A program made the translations under genes and the position numbers. The notes beneath the pieces are model-generated. The model worked only from the letters and a program-made list of their open reading frames with translations. It was not told the DNA's origin and made no database searches. This document shows positions 11,501 to 23,000 of a stretch of DNA of 64,000 nt, one piece after another; within the stretch, counting starts at the first letter, position 1; each line of letters opens with the position of its first letter. This DNA comes from Mactra quadrangularis (taxonomy: Eukaryota; Mollusca; Bivalvia; Venerida; Mactridae), in assembly GCA_025267735.1 (NCBI GenBank), contig CM046293.1, positions 12,734,560 to 12,798,559 of the forward strand, given 5' to 3'.

Positions 11501-13320
11501 ATGAACAGACATCGCAACACAGTGGGTATCAAACATCTAACCACAGGATTCAAAACTATGAAAATCAGCTCTGAGCATTGTTTATTATCTTCAACAAGAA
11601 ATTTACCCACACTATTTAAACTGAGCATGTATATAAAAACTGACATTCAATCACACGTAGATATTCAATACTCATAACTAATTATTGAAAACTGTTATAA
11701 AATGCATACTGAACGAATTGATAAATTATTGGCAAATATATAGATAGTTCAATGATGCATTGAGACATCCACATTATTAAGTTCAGCTATGATAAATGTA
11801 CAATATAATATATTTAGCTAACAAATATTACTAGTCCAGGGACATGTGGGATGGGAATATTGACTTGTCCGCAGACATAAATGTACGAGTCGGGCATTGG
11901 AATTTTGCACCCCTGATATGGTGTTTAAAGGTACTAGTTCACAGATTTGGTTAAGATTTTTCTATATTTTTAAAATACCATTCCGTGTCTGTAATTGCGT
12001 CAAAAATTGAGTCTTAATATTATAAGACACAGTGACCTATTGATTGCAAGAAATGTACAATAAAAGTCACAAAAATGCACTTAAATTGGCTATACCGTGA
12101 CATACGGGCTAGATATTAACTACTTGAAACACTATCTTTTGTAGTTGTATGTCAATTTGCACTCAAATCACTAATTTTCTGCTTAAAAATTGTTTCCAAG
12201 CAGTTTTGATAGTTCCAAGAAAAGTTGATGTTTAAGTTGAAATCTGTGAAGGAGTACCTTTAAGATAAATCACTGGATAAAACTTTCATATGAAATATAG
12301 ATTATATATTACTAGGAAGAATAAAATATGATTTGATAATGTATCTTCACCTTTTTGTTTTGTTGTACCTTGCCAATTAAGATAACAAGGCAGTCAACAA
12401 ACTTACTGATATTTTAACATTTTAACTACCAATACAATATGTTTTCCTGCCTCCTCTTGATTACAATTAAATTAGAGCAGACTTATATTAACTCAATCAT
12501 TGTTTAAACTGATGCTCCAGCATTAGGACAGCTCTTGGTTGACTGATTGACAATCATACACCATCACACATTTTAAAAACATTTTAGTGTCGATTGTGCT
12601 TCCTGTTTTGATCGTGATTTCGTCCCGGTTAGCAATATGCCATATGTTTGCGCTTGCAACAATTGCGCTTCGTTTTAAAGATTAAAAAACTATCTTCCTT
12701 CAAGAAATTCTATTAACCAACATGTACATGTATGAATGAATTAAGAAAATTAAGATATGACATATGATTTGTAATATATTTACCTGTACAGATCTCTTCT
12801 GTCTTGAAGATGTAAAAACTGAGTATTGGTCCTCTGTGAGCATAGTATCTCGTGCTGGAACGGTATCACGTGTTTGCATGGTATCACGTGCATGCATGGT
12901 ATCACGTGCTGGAACTGTATCACGTGGTTGAGTTGCATCGCGTGATTGAATTGTAGCACGTGCCTGCATAGTATCACTTGCTTGCATGGTATCACGTGCT
13001 GGAACTATATCACGTGTTGGAACGGCATCAGGGGCTGAATCAGTTTCAAATGCAAGAATGGTACCCTGTACGGTTTCATGTGCTGGAATTATATCTCGAT
13101 TAAGGACTGCATCACGTGTTGGAAAGCTCTCGCTAGATGAGACCATTTCACGGTTTATAACGGTATCACGACTAGCCATGCATTCAGCATGTACACTAGA
13201 AGTCAGCGCTGAGATATAAGTACAATATATACATGTACATGCACACATTATACATGTAATAAAACATATAATCACCACACGATTTGGTGTCAGTAGTCTT
13301 GTAATCCTAGAATCTTCCAT
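5277..13320 (-). CDS. TNF superfamily ligand, gene B (five exons, 355 aa)
   Basis: Minus-strand exons 13320-12784, 8857-8773, 7611-7546, 6412-6288 and 5531-5277 join in frame (phases 0, 1, 1, 0) to 355 codons plus stop. The N-terminus is a short basic tail and a Cys-rich membrane helix (about 14-38). The stalk is built of degenerate decapeptides around R-D-T-x. A furin-type R-Q-K-R (173-176) sits at the end of exon 1. Exons 2-5 give a TNF homology domain: Y-L-I-Y-V-Q closes exon 4, and exon 5 has C-C/C cysteines (299, 300, 315), I-R-I-E-L and T-Y-F-G-A (347-351), ending four residues after the domain. The shared plan, orientation and last intron position make it a paralogue of gene A. The early part of the domain (exons 2-3) is diverged and is the least certain part of the model. 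Confidence 0.87.
5675..5807. mobile_element. MITE, 133 bp, in gene B intron 4
   Basis: Terminal inverted repeats of about 40 bp (AGGTTATTATACATTTT and its complement at 5791-5807) enclose a short loop. It lies in the intron between exons 5 and 4. Confidence 0.7.
6288..6412 (-). CDS. Gene B exon 4: central TNF domain strands
   Basis: Residues 230-271. It holds A-E-G-W-K-E, then S-D-G-R-F-V-A-K-K-S-G-N-Y-L-I-Y-V-Q, the classic Gly-Tyr strand of TNF ligands. The acceptor is TCTTACAG and the donor CAG|GTAATG, phase 0. A MITE ends about 24 bases upstream of the acceptor. Confidence 0.86.
6436..6805. mobile_element. ~370-bp MITE in gene B intron 3 (copy 1)
   Basis: The ends read TAGGGACTTTAGCCAGTTAT and ATAACTGACAAAAGACCCTTA. 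A full-length copy in the opposite orientation lies at 20807-21174 in gene A. The end nearest exon 4 is only about 24 bases from the acceptor. Confidence 0.7.
7240..7500 (-). mobile_element. tRNA-headed SINE-like repeat, family 2, minus
   Basis: The body contains GGTACCCATTTACACCTGGGT and ends in GGTTCTAACCCAGGACAT, which reads on the minus strand like a degenerate tRNA B box. This is a common repeat style in molluscs. It lies in gene B intron 3. Confidence 0.45.
7546..7611 (-). CDS. Gene B exon 3: small TNF domain exon
   Basis: Sixty-six bases, residues 208-229 plus one base, acceptor TTGTAG, donor CAG|GTAATA. It contains Y-G-G-L-I-S-S-D-G-D. Gene A has no separate equivalent, so an intron was gained or lost between the paralogues. 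Confidence 0.68.
7728..8022. mobile_element. MITE, 295 bp, in gene B intron 2
   Basis: Inverted ends ATCTAGTTTAGCGGA (from 7728) and its near-complement ending at 8022, with inner matches around GCATGCGC. The GC-rich ends contrast with an AT-rich core. Confidence 0.65.
8100..8328. mobile_element. MITE with TTCTTACGAA-type ends (copy 1), gene B intron 2
   Basis: Ends of the form GTGCTTTTCACAAAAATTC, each with a small internal hairpin. The opposite-orientation copy at 14068-14308 matches along its length. Confidence 0.7.
8773..8857 (-). CDS. Gene B exon 2: start of TNF domain
   Basis: Residues 180-207 plus one base, opening T-L-A-G-H-Y-E-Q. The acceptor is TTTTTCAG and the donor A|GTATGT, phase 1. 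It keeps the frame between exon 1 and exon 3 but has little family signature on its own. Confidence 0.68.
9132..9480. mobile_element. 349-bp DNA transposon (copy 1), gene B intron 1
   Basis: The ends GCCTCAGTCCCATAAA and TTTATGGGACTGTAGC are inverted repeats. The GC-rich core has many CG dinucleotides. The second copy at 39529-39877 has exactly the same length. Open frames inside are shadows. Confidence 0.75.
9672..9726. repeat. ATC trinucleotide microsatellite
   Basis: (ATC/GTC)n of about 55 bp in gene B intron 1. Confidence 0.8.
11929..12259. mobile_element. TTAA-flanked MITE, 331 bp, gene B intron 1
   Basis: TTAA at 11925-11928 and 12260-12263 flanks the ends AGGTACTAGTTCACAGATT and AATCTGTGAAGGAGTACCT. 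TTAA duplication is the hallmark of piggyBac-type insertion. Related copies lie at 37406, 35020 (inverted) and about 2340 (worn). Confidence 0.75.
12784..13320 (-). CDS. Gene B exon 1: membrane anchor and repeat stalk
   Basis: Residues 1-179. The ATG complements 13318-13320. The membrane segment is V-V-I-I-C-F-I-T-C-I-M-C-A-C. From about residue 50 to 165 the protein is a degenerate repeat of R-D-T-V-P-A-R-D-T-M type, encoded by 15/30-bp DNA repeats. R-Q-K-R-S follows, then the donor CAG|GTAAAT, phase 0. The stalk is Thr/Ser-rich, so O-glycosylation is plausible. Confidence 0.86.
12855..13115. repeat. 15/30-bp coding minisatellite with CACGTG cores
   Basis: Degenerate units of the form GTATCACGTGCTGGAAC lie within gene B exon 1 and encode the R-D-T-x stalk repeats. 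I count about eight CACGTG palindromes. Confidence 0.8.
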
Positions 13321-13691
13321 AATGGCACGTATATCCAGAGTTTATACCATTCCTTGAAAATACAACATGTATCATTCACTGACTGCTCTCATAGAAACAG
13401 TATGGCAAACTATCTTGTCCTTAAATATTCAGTAACAAATTTCTTTAAACTAGATAGTCCAACGTGTTTTCATCAATTTACTTCCCCATGTAAGTATCCT
13501 TCTATTTTTATTGTGTCTATTTATATTATCAATTTTGGAAGCCCTGGCGTTCTCACTGGGAATAGTTTATTATTATGATTCACGGATATAAACATACCTT
13601 ATATGTACATGTATATATGTATGAACGGTGTATCTACCTTTTCATACCCTTATTTTTAATCCCTACGATATCAAGCATGTTGGGCATGATG

Positions 13692-13810
13692 TATGGTGGC
13701 ATATATCTGCCATCAGATTACCACTTAACTAACTAGTTACCGTAACTAGTTAACCTCTTAATTAACTAGTTAGTTATGTGGTTATCTGATGGCAGAAATA
13801 TGCCACCATA
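13692..13810. mobile_element. TATGGTGGCATA MITE, copy 1
   Basis: Inverted ends TATGGTGGCATATATCTGCC and its complement ending at 13810. The inner arms are rich in AACTAGTTA. Other copies: 14793, 21275 (half) and 25533. Confidence 0.75.
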
Positions 13811-14067
13811 ATGATGTTATGAAATAAAGATATGTAATATAAACTGCCTTTTAAATTTTTTCAAGTTTGCAGACGTACTGATTTTATACTCATTATTTCT
13901 TATTGGAGTCTAATATTGATTTTGTATTGTCACCTCATATTGCAAAAGTAAATTTATTAAATATGTAAGCATTTTTGGTTATATTATTAAATTGTATGCA
14001 GACTTATTACAACATAACATAGTTAGAAAATTTAATTGCTGGTATAAGGATAAACGATAAGTTATGT

Positions 14068-14308
14068 GGTGCTTTACACAAAAATTCTTACGAAACAAAA
14101 CTTCGTAAGTCAGTTTCATATAATTAGCACTTCAAAGTCAGACGAATAATAAGAATAACTATGATATGATATTCAAAAGATATACACAATTCTACACAAA
14201 TTGTATAATATTTAGAATTGAAAAGCCAAAAAAATGAGCGTATTATTAATGTTTCTTGCTTTTGACTTACGAAGATTTTTTTCGTAAGAATGTTTGTGAA
14301 AAGCACCT
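14068..14308. mobile_element. MITE with TTCTTACGAA-type ends (copy 2)
   Basis: Upstream of gene B. Both ends carry GGTGCTTT..CACAAA and its complement; the core matches 8100-8328 inverted (for example TTAATGTTTCTTGCTTTTG). Confidence 0.7.
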
Positions 14309-16057
14309 CATAATATTGTCCACCGACGTTTGGAGAACACTGTATTGTACAGTGCGAAATAAGATATGGTACCTATTACATAGGACAAATGAGTGGGCGT
14401 GTCGAAGTTAGAAAGAACAATGAACCCACTTTTCGTAAAATTAGACAGACTAACAGTCATCAAATAGGAAATCTATTGTTTTATTTGTTTATTACAAATT
14501 TGACAAAAAAGGCGGGAATGTTTCCAATTACAAGTGTTCCAATATTATTTGGAACACTTCCGCAAACTTCTACGCATATGTATTTTGATATACTTTGGTA
14601 TACTGCGGCGATCATATACGCAAATTAATTGCGTACTAAATGCGTAATAAGTACCAAAAGCATTGATATAAGGTTAAAAATGGAGAAAACATATTTCCTG
14701 TACACCGAATAAAAAAACATAACGCCTTGCATTGTTAACAAAACATTTATTGCTTCATATTTAACAAAATAATGGTAACATTTAGATAGAGCTATGGTGG
14801 CATATTTCTGCCACCAGATTACAACATAAATAACAAGTTGGTCATATGAAAATCTAGTTAATACGTAACTAGTTCGTCACTTTCCATTGATATATATACT
14901 CGCTGTATAGTAAGTAGTTATACAGTTACGTCACCAGACAATCTCACGACAATCAGGTTAAATATGGAAGTATTTGGTGGCAGGAATATGTCATCGTACA
15001 TAGCATTAAAATCATAACAAATTCAGGCAAACATAAAAAGAAACAGGTGCACTATAGAGGGTTGTAACATGTGGTGTCTAATACCGTTGGCAAGTTTGCT
15101 TCATTTTAGACTGGCTGCTGCCCTAATCCCCCTACTGTTAGATTAAGTGTTTTAAATTTATCACAGGCGGGTCGGTCCCAATCAACCAAAGGGATTTGAT
15201 ATAAATACAAACTGTCGTTTTAATATCAGGACCAAACAGACAGTTTTTAGACTTTAGACTTATCATATCATGCTTAAATAATGACTGGGCTTTACCATTT
15301 CAAGCGAAATAGTTGGTTTAGCGCCTGTTGTTCTGCAAACAAACTATAAACGCAATATACAATTTACAAGTGAAGTAATAAAAATTCAAATCAGACTCTG
15401 TGTCTGAGACCGGCTCTTGAATTTAACGTATGGAATGATGAAATAAATGTCAATGTTTATATACAACTTTTATGTACAATATGAATAATTTTAGACCAAA
15501 ATATTTGACCAGTTGTCTTTCGGAATGTTCCATTATGTACGATAATTCTTAAATTGATCTTATTAATTGCAAACTATCATTTTTTCATATAGCATTATCA
15601 TATCGTATACTTCTTCTGAATTGAGTTAATTTGTAATAATTTCACTCGTTTATTCCACATGTTCTGGTCGTAAAATTACAATGTAGTAATAATTAACAGT
15701 TTTATACATGTATGTACAATCAATGAAACAATGTAAGACTTACGTCTCGTATATACAATGTAATATTTACAATAAAATGATGGAAATAATTACATGAGTA
15801 ATGATTATGCTGCCATTGAGGTATGAAATAATGTACACAAAACTGAATAAAGCTATATCTAAAAATTACATTGTTTAACAAAATAAGTATTCATATATTA
15901 ATTAGAAAGAACCATTTTAACATGTCTAAATCCGGACAAATACACTCACACACATACTTAAATTAAACAGTAAACTCCGAATTGTTTACTCACACATTTT
16001 AAGTGTGTATGATATTTAATGTCATTTTAGTTATAGTAAAGTCGTTTTGGACAGTGT
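14309..16057. other. Spacer between gene A and gene B
   Basis: No gene seen apart from a MITE (14793-14998). Otherwise unremarkable AT-rich sequence. Confidence 0.5.
14793..14998. mobile_element. TATGGTGGCATA MITE, copy 2 (longer, diverged)
   Basis: Starts TATGGTGGCATATTTCTGCC and ends TATGTCATCGTA. The interior differs from copy 1 but keeps AACTAGTT motifs. Confidence 0.6.
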
Positions 16058-16063
16058 TTTATT
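16058..16063 (-). terminator. Candidate polyadenylation signal of gene A
   Basis: AATAAA on the minus strand, about 645 bases past the gene A stop, before the repeats between A and B. Confidence 0.3.
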
Positions 16064-16349
16064 TTAATGCCATGGTCAACTGTGAGTATAAAATCACAGA
16101 ATCATGTTGTTGTTTTTTTTCAAAATTTCTTAACATTTTGATCATAAGTAAACGGGACCAATAAAGCTTTGTACATCATGAAAATTTGTGGGTAAATCTG
16201 TAATTCTTCAGATATAACTCTATACATTTTACATTAAATGTTTTCGATCAATTTGATAAATAAAACATAATATTTTAATGACGTCAATATGTGAACATTC
16301 CCTTTCTCGCTACAAGCGACGAGAGAGAAAATATACTGATATAATGAAC

Positions 16350-16435
16350 CCACAGGTGCCAGTCACGAAATTTCCTTATTCTACGAGTAGAATACATATA
16401 CTACAATGAGGAAAATTTGTGACTGGCACATGTGG
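16350..16435. repeat. 86-bp hairpin in gene A 3' flank
   Basis: CCACAGGTGCCAGTCACG pairs with GTGACTGGCACATGTGG; arms of about 26 bp with a few mismatches. Probably a tiny MITE. It would form a hairpin in the gene A 3' UTR if the distal signal at 16058 is used. Confidence 0.65.
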
Positions 16436-16706
16436 ATGAATCTTATCATTGAACGTTTTACCAGGCTTCATACATATTCCTGATACTTTCCACGTAGCAA
16501 TCCACAAAACAATCGTAAAACATGGTCATGATTGATGAGTGAGATTTTTCGTACTGGATTTCTAATCAAATGTTTAGTTAGTAATATAAACATTATTTAG
16601 CTTTGAAATTAGTGAACACGTCTAACCCACAAAACAGATAACAATTTGGTATCTTATCCTAATAAAGGGAAATATACAAATGAAGTTTGGTTGGTTAAAG
16701 ATTAAG

Positions 16707-17009
16707 TTAATTATGTCTTTTCTTAGACGTCTGATCTTTGCTGTTTGTGTCGAACTTGCTAACTTGAACCAGACCAAAGTAAGTCATGTGGTTGTTTAAA
16801 GTGATTTGTTCAGTAGGTGTTGATGTTTGTACCTCGAGAGTGTCTGAATTTTCTAGATTCATCAATCCAGTAATAGAACATGACTGTTGCTGTGTGCTAT
16901 CGTTGTCGCTGTTTACCCCATTGACACATCGCAGACTTCCTATAATTTCATCATTTCTTTTATGTACCAACATTATAGACTTTGAAGTTGATCTTCCACC
17001 GATATAAGC
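16707..17009 (-). CDS. Gene A exon 5: C-terminal TNF domain and stop
   Basis: Residues 347-446. It includes C374 and C390, which probably form the usual TNF-domain disulfide, then S-C-S-I-T-G-L-M-N-L and T-L-E-V-Q strands, and T-Y-F-G-L-V-Q. The last 15 or so residues are polar and Lys-rich and extend past the normal domain end. Confidence 0.87.
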   Translation of the reverse strand, partial: AYIGGRSTSKSIMLVHKRNDEIIGSLRCVNGVNSDNDSTQQQSCSITGLMNLENSDTLEVQTSTPTEQITLNNHMTYFGLVQVSKFDTNSKDQTSKKRHN

Positions 17010-20000
17010 CTGGAATATATACATTTAGTCTTAAACTACAGCCTTGTAGAGAAAAAATATTATATTGAGCATGCTTAACTAATCATTCAAAAATTACTGT
17101 ATCATATCTGTCTATTTCCCCGTATCCAAACTCGTCGGAGCTGAAATTTTGTACCGTGTTTGATACTTTTGATAAATAAATCATACATGTACTTATGATC
17201 TGCGCTTTGAAACTTGAACCTTCGTAGATTAAAGAATTATATTTATTTTATTCAATGATATGGTTCAAGTGTCATCATGGTGTTAGTATTTTGTGTCAAA
17301 AAAGTGATAAATCTACATTAAGTGGTCTACTAAACGTGCAATGAAAGGTCATATGACATTTCCCTGTGGTGGCAGCGTTTGTAGGGTATACTTATAACAT
17401 TGAACGAAAACTGCCAATAAACATTAAGTATGGCGTTCGGTTTTGTAGAAACTCCCAGCAGCGGTTATTTCCCTTTCTCAAATCAATAAGCATGACGTAA
17501 GCACTGTGAGGAGTTTGAGTTTTGTAATGCAGGAATAGCTAGTTATCTGTCAAACTCCTCACAGTGCTTATGCCACGCTTTCCTACTATTTGACTCAATA
17601 AAGGGAAATAACCGCTGCGGGGAGTTTGGTTATCTGTATCTAAAATAGCGTCAATTTTAAAAGGAAGATTTTTGTCCAAGTATGTGAATGCAAACAAGAG
17701 GTACATACTATCAAGTGTTTTACGATCTATTTAAGTCTTAAATCCTTCTATAATGTTTTGTTGAATTATCGTAAGATTTTGTTATAATATGCTGACCAGT
17801 AGTGGTCTTATGTTCTAGTCAGATTATAGTGAAATCTTAATTACAAAGTGTATTTATTTCGTACGTTAATAGTAGCAGGGATTCAGTGGTAGGACGAGCG
17901 TTTAGGAATCGTAAGGTTACGGGTTTAACCTCACATGCTAATGGGGCACATGGGGGCACTGCTAATTTTCTTAAACAAGAAATTGATCTATAGTGTTGTT
18001 CCACACTAACAAGGTGTAAATGAGTAAAGCAATGGTAACCTGTTTGAAGATGATTTAATAATCAAGGACAATTGTTCAAAAAGTATTGATAAGTCGGCTG
18101 AACAGTAAATGGAAGCAAACCACATTTTAACTTGACTTTTTTCTTGCAAGTCCAATCAGTTGTTTGACCTAGATATTCCTAAACACGTGTTGTATTATCA
18201 TAGTGTATCAAGTATTTGTTATCACACAATTATTGTGTCATATCACAAAGTCACTCTTCCTGTAACCTTAGTTTTGAAAGTTTAGATTTCGTGGAAACTT
18301 GAAAACCTCTCCTACATCAGCAGTGTGTTCAGTTACCTTGAACGTTCCATAACGTTCCGTAACGGATGAGTCGGAACAACTCAACCCATATACAACTTAA
18401 CCAGAGACAACTCAATCTCCTACTGACGGATTGAGTTGTCCCAACTTTTAGTTGAGTATTGCACGGGTTAAGTTGTCTTCGGGTTGAGTTCTTCAGGACC
18501 CGTAACGTTAGCTAAAAGTAGTAACTGAACACGGGGCAGAGTTTTTTCTTACGAAAATGTTTTAAAAATAACGATGTTTTTCTTAAGTGCCCTTGGAGAA
18601 AAAAACAGAACCCTTTCTCTGAAAATTTTGAAAGTTTTTTTCGAAGAATTTCTTTACGTGACCTGGCGATAAAATTTTAGATAACCTGTCAATTGTTATA
18701 TGACATTTAATCTATGCATCAAGTATGCTTCAATGATGATAAGGTATCACTTGTATATATAATCAGTTATTTCAATATAATAACTAACGCACAATGACTA
18801 TAGCTCATTTAAGATAACACGAGACGTTGATTACGTAGAATATAGTTTCGTTTTTGTCACAAGTTATCCTAAATGACCCATACAGGTGACTGCCTATCTA
18901 ATCAATGTCAAACAAAGATCATTACAAATGGTTTCATTTGTTTTTTGTTTACACTTCTTATTTGAGGCCACAACAAGTTGATCATATGTTCTATGGATTC
19001 GCTTGCACCTTAATTTTGACGGTTTTTACCCCCCAAAAAATACTTTTATTTCCTCGCTCGCTCATAAAAATGTGGTCAAACCGCTATATAAAGCAACTGA
19101 ATTAAGATTTTACTTATTTTTCCCCCATTTTTCCCAGAAAAATCTGTAGAACACATGATCAACTTGTAGTGGCCTGACTGGGAAATGAAATTTGACTATT
19201 CACCAATCTATTTTAGTATGGTTACATATTCTGCTCCGAGATAGCTTTTAGAGTATTTAGCGAATATTTATAAAGTTTCTAAAACAGTTCTATTCTCATA
19301 GTATTTCATTTCGCTCTTGGATTTTGTCCACGAGCCGCATGAACTAAATTGGCTAGTCCTTATTTAAACTGGTATATAATAAACAACAAATAGATTTTAT
19401 CCTTTATTCCATATCGGTCAATAGTTTACCTATGCAGGTCAACAGTCATATTCCATGAAAAAATATAGCTACATTTTGCATTAAAGGTCATGTGTGTGTA
19501 TGTAAATAATGGACTTGCCCATTTAATAATAAGGTAAATCAGGTGATGCAAAAAGCTAATCATGGTGCTATTCTTAGAAAAATAACTTCGCAATGTGCAT
19601 CTTGTACAGGACTGTGTGATACATGTGTGTAAATTGTGCGCCCCTTATTTACAGCCTCTAATTACAGTCTTTTTATAAAGAAACATAATCACTCTACTCT
19701 GAATGTGTTGACATACTCTGGAACTACGATTATAAGGATATCTCCAAAGTAATCCGAATGATATTGTGCAGTATTTTGATTCGGACTGGTTCGGTTTTGT
19801 TCCTTAGAGCCAATGCAAATAGCTAAAACTACAGATTGTTGACTCTGTCGACCAAAAACATGTCTATTGCCCTGGGCAGAATATTATAAAAAATTTTGCG
19901 ACAATTTAAATTAACAATATATCGAAGGATTTACGACTAAAGTTAGTCGTAAGACGCTTGATAATAGGGGCCCCTAGTACAGAGTACTTAGATAGGAGTA

Positions 20001-23000
20001 TACATACCTGAGCGTAAACTAGAAATATTCCACTAGATTTCACTGTTGCTATCGAATTATCAAACGTCACTGGTGATCTTTCCTCGTCATACCAACTGGA
20101 TTTTGAAAATATTCTTAAAGGTTCATGGCCTGAAATAATATATAATATACAAAATGTATTATATACATAACGTGTATTTTAAAGTTACACGTAAAAAAAA
20201 ATCAAATACATGTAACATGTATTGTAATGGTTCATGTCAGATATATTTCCATTAACGACACACATTGAGCGATACGAATTACAAAACTTGTGCTGGTTTC
20301 GTATAACGCCAACAACTGGAAACATGGAAACGTATTTTCCTTTTATTTTGTGTGCGTCCATCGTTCAAATATGGTACCATACACATGTACCTTTCCCATG
20401 TTTCATAAAATTATTGTACGTCTTTTATGTTTGTTTAGTAAAATGTAAATATGTATATGTCTTGTTTTCTTTTGGGCTTATCAGTCTAAGAAATTATATG
20501 TAATAAACAAAACAAAAATATATATATATATATTTCCATTAACATCTAATTAAAGGCACATGCTTATTTTTCAGATAACATGCGTTTTAAAGGTGCATGC
20601 CAAATATACATCAAATAACATGAATCTTAAAGGTCCATGTCAAAATATTTTTCAAATAACATTTTTCTTAAAGGCGCATGCCTGATATGTTACAAATAAC
20701 ATGTATATATTATGTTCATGCCAAATGTTTTAAATAGCATGTTATATAAAGATCAATGCTATTTTTTCCAAACAAATATGTAATTAAATGTTCAAGTTCA
20801 AACCAATTAGGAACTTTGGTCAGTTATCTTCCCCTGATAAAATCTGAAGCAATCCAATTGGTAAGTAGGTCCTTACAGTTGGAATCCTCGGATCTTATCA
20901 TTGAATTCCTATGTAAGGATCACAAAATATTTCATCTAATATCTTTCTTGTAAATGTAGATATTAACAGAAGTGATGAAATTTAGATAGGTCTTTACCCT
21001 ATCAATACTTAGATTGAATTTCAAACAAAATAAATGATTTACAAAAAAGTTATTAAAAATTAATTTTGGCAAATTGACATTGAAAAGTAAGGGTAAAATC
21101 CGAGTACTCCAACTAATTGGACCTACCTTTTTGAATAGTATACAAAGGGAAATAACTGACTAAAGTCCCTTATTATCTTTAAAAATCACACTTCATTATT
21201 ATACTACTAAAAAACCTGGTTGTGCAACGTAAGTTCTGTAAAACAAAATATTTTGTACTTTTGATTCAGTGGCTAACTAGTTATGTAACAAGTTAATCAT
21301 TTATCAATTATCTAAAATCTCTAATTGGTAAATAATTAGTTAGTTACTAGTTTATAGCAGTTAGTGGTGTTGTTATCTGATGGCAGAGATAGACCACCTT
21401 ACTTACGAAACTAAAGCTCTTTAAAGTAGATGACCAAACTTCAACAATATGGGGCACGTTCTGCAAGACGATCGCTAGCTAGCGCTTTTTGAAAGCGATT
21501 TTTGTAGCATAAGAGGTGTACGAAACGGTTTGCTTCAAGCTAGCTAATGCAAGTTGACGACTTTCTCAAACAAAAAGTTCAGAATTGTAACAAATGGAAA
21601 ATATTCATATTATCCCCATGATTATTCTATTTAATCGATTTCACTAAATATAAGCATGAAATAAAATATATATCAGTATTCTTGGATAAGAAACACGTTC
21701 CTACAGAGGCAGCCAATTTGTTTTTAAAAAGCAAAAGTGTTCCTAATAAAATGGCCAGCAAGAAAAAAACTTGCTACGTATCGCTAGCTAGAGATTCAAT
21801 TTGCTTGATCGTAGCAGGCCGTTCCGTAGGAAATCCTTAGGTAGCCATACAAAGCGCTCACTTAGCAGAACGTGTCCTTAATGTGAATAAGTTACAAAAG
21901 TAAGTTATTTGTTTTATCTATGGTAGAGTTCTTTTTTTTTCTTAACTGTCAAAACATGAATAATTACTTGGTGGCTTCGTGCTCTTTGTCTAACATTCGT
22001 TACAATGTGAAAGTGTGTATTCAATCATCGTGAAATTATTAAAACTTTGACAGTTGAGGAAACAGTGAACTATAGAGAAGGTTATGCTACTTGCAGTAAA
22101 GATGAAGGAAGCTGGCGTGAAGCAATATTTTATTGGTTTGAACTTTGCGTATTTCCCTTGAAGGAAATTTTAAACAATTAAGCACATAGGTAAGCAGGTT
22201 GGCGAATTTGTGAAGTGCGAAGCATTCTATTAGAAGCGTTTGGTTAAAGTCAGAATGGTTCTAGAATAAAGCAGTTTCATTTATGACACAAAAAGCACAT
22301 ATATTTGTATTTACTTTTTTTAGGAATGAAAGTCCTGTTTAAACATAGTGTGCCTTCCAACTTGTCTAAATATTTGCATAATTCTGTAAAAAAAGCATGC
22401 ATTATTAATATTCATCTTTAGTTTCAAAAGTTAAGTAACAAAAAGTTTGAAATCAAGATTTATTTGTGAAAATAAAGTAAAGAACAAATTGAATAAATTG
22501 AGTAAGAATTTAGAATAAAAAAAAAATCTCAGTATACAGAAATGGAAACAGAAATTCCCTTCTTAAAATATATAAAATAGGTCATGCCTATCAATTTTAT
22601 CTCAAATTCTATAAATGCTATCTCGATAGCGACAATACAGTGGAGCATAGTCTAAGACTAAGGTCATGCTGGACTAAGACAAATGATGTACCATATGAAA
22701 TGAGAGTGAACAACTAAAAAAATTGAGAACAAGAAATTATGGTCCTATTTATTAAACAATTAAACACAGGCTATGTTGGAGCGGCTAAATTAAAAAAAAA
22801 CGCCATTTTGAAAATGGTTGCATCCATTTAGAATACTGGAATTAAAAGATTTGATAAACATTTCCTGCCTTTAATCAATAAAACCACATGTACACTCGAT
22901 ATAAAATTTATAATTTAAGCATTAGAGTCAAACAACATTAAATGCCGCCATTTTGCTTTGTGGCAGCCATTTTGAAAATGGCGGAATCGTTGATGATTTT

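Noticed and set aside
11297..11677. 126-codon open frame in gene B intron 1
   Set aside because: No family resemblance, no splice context, and mixed simple composition; most likely chance.
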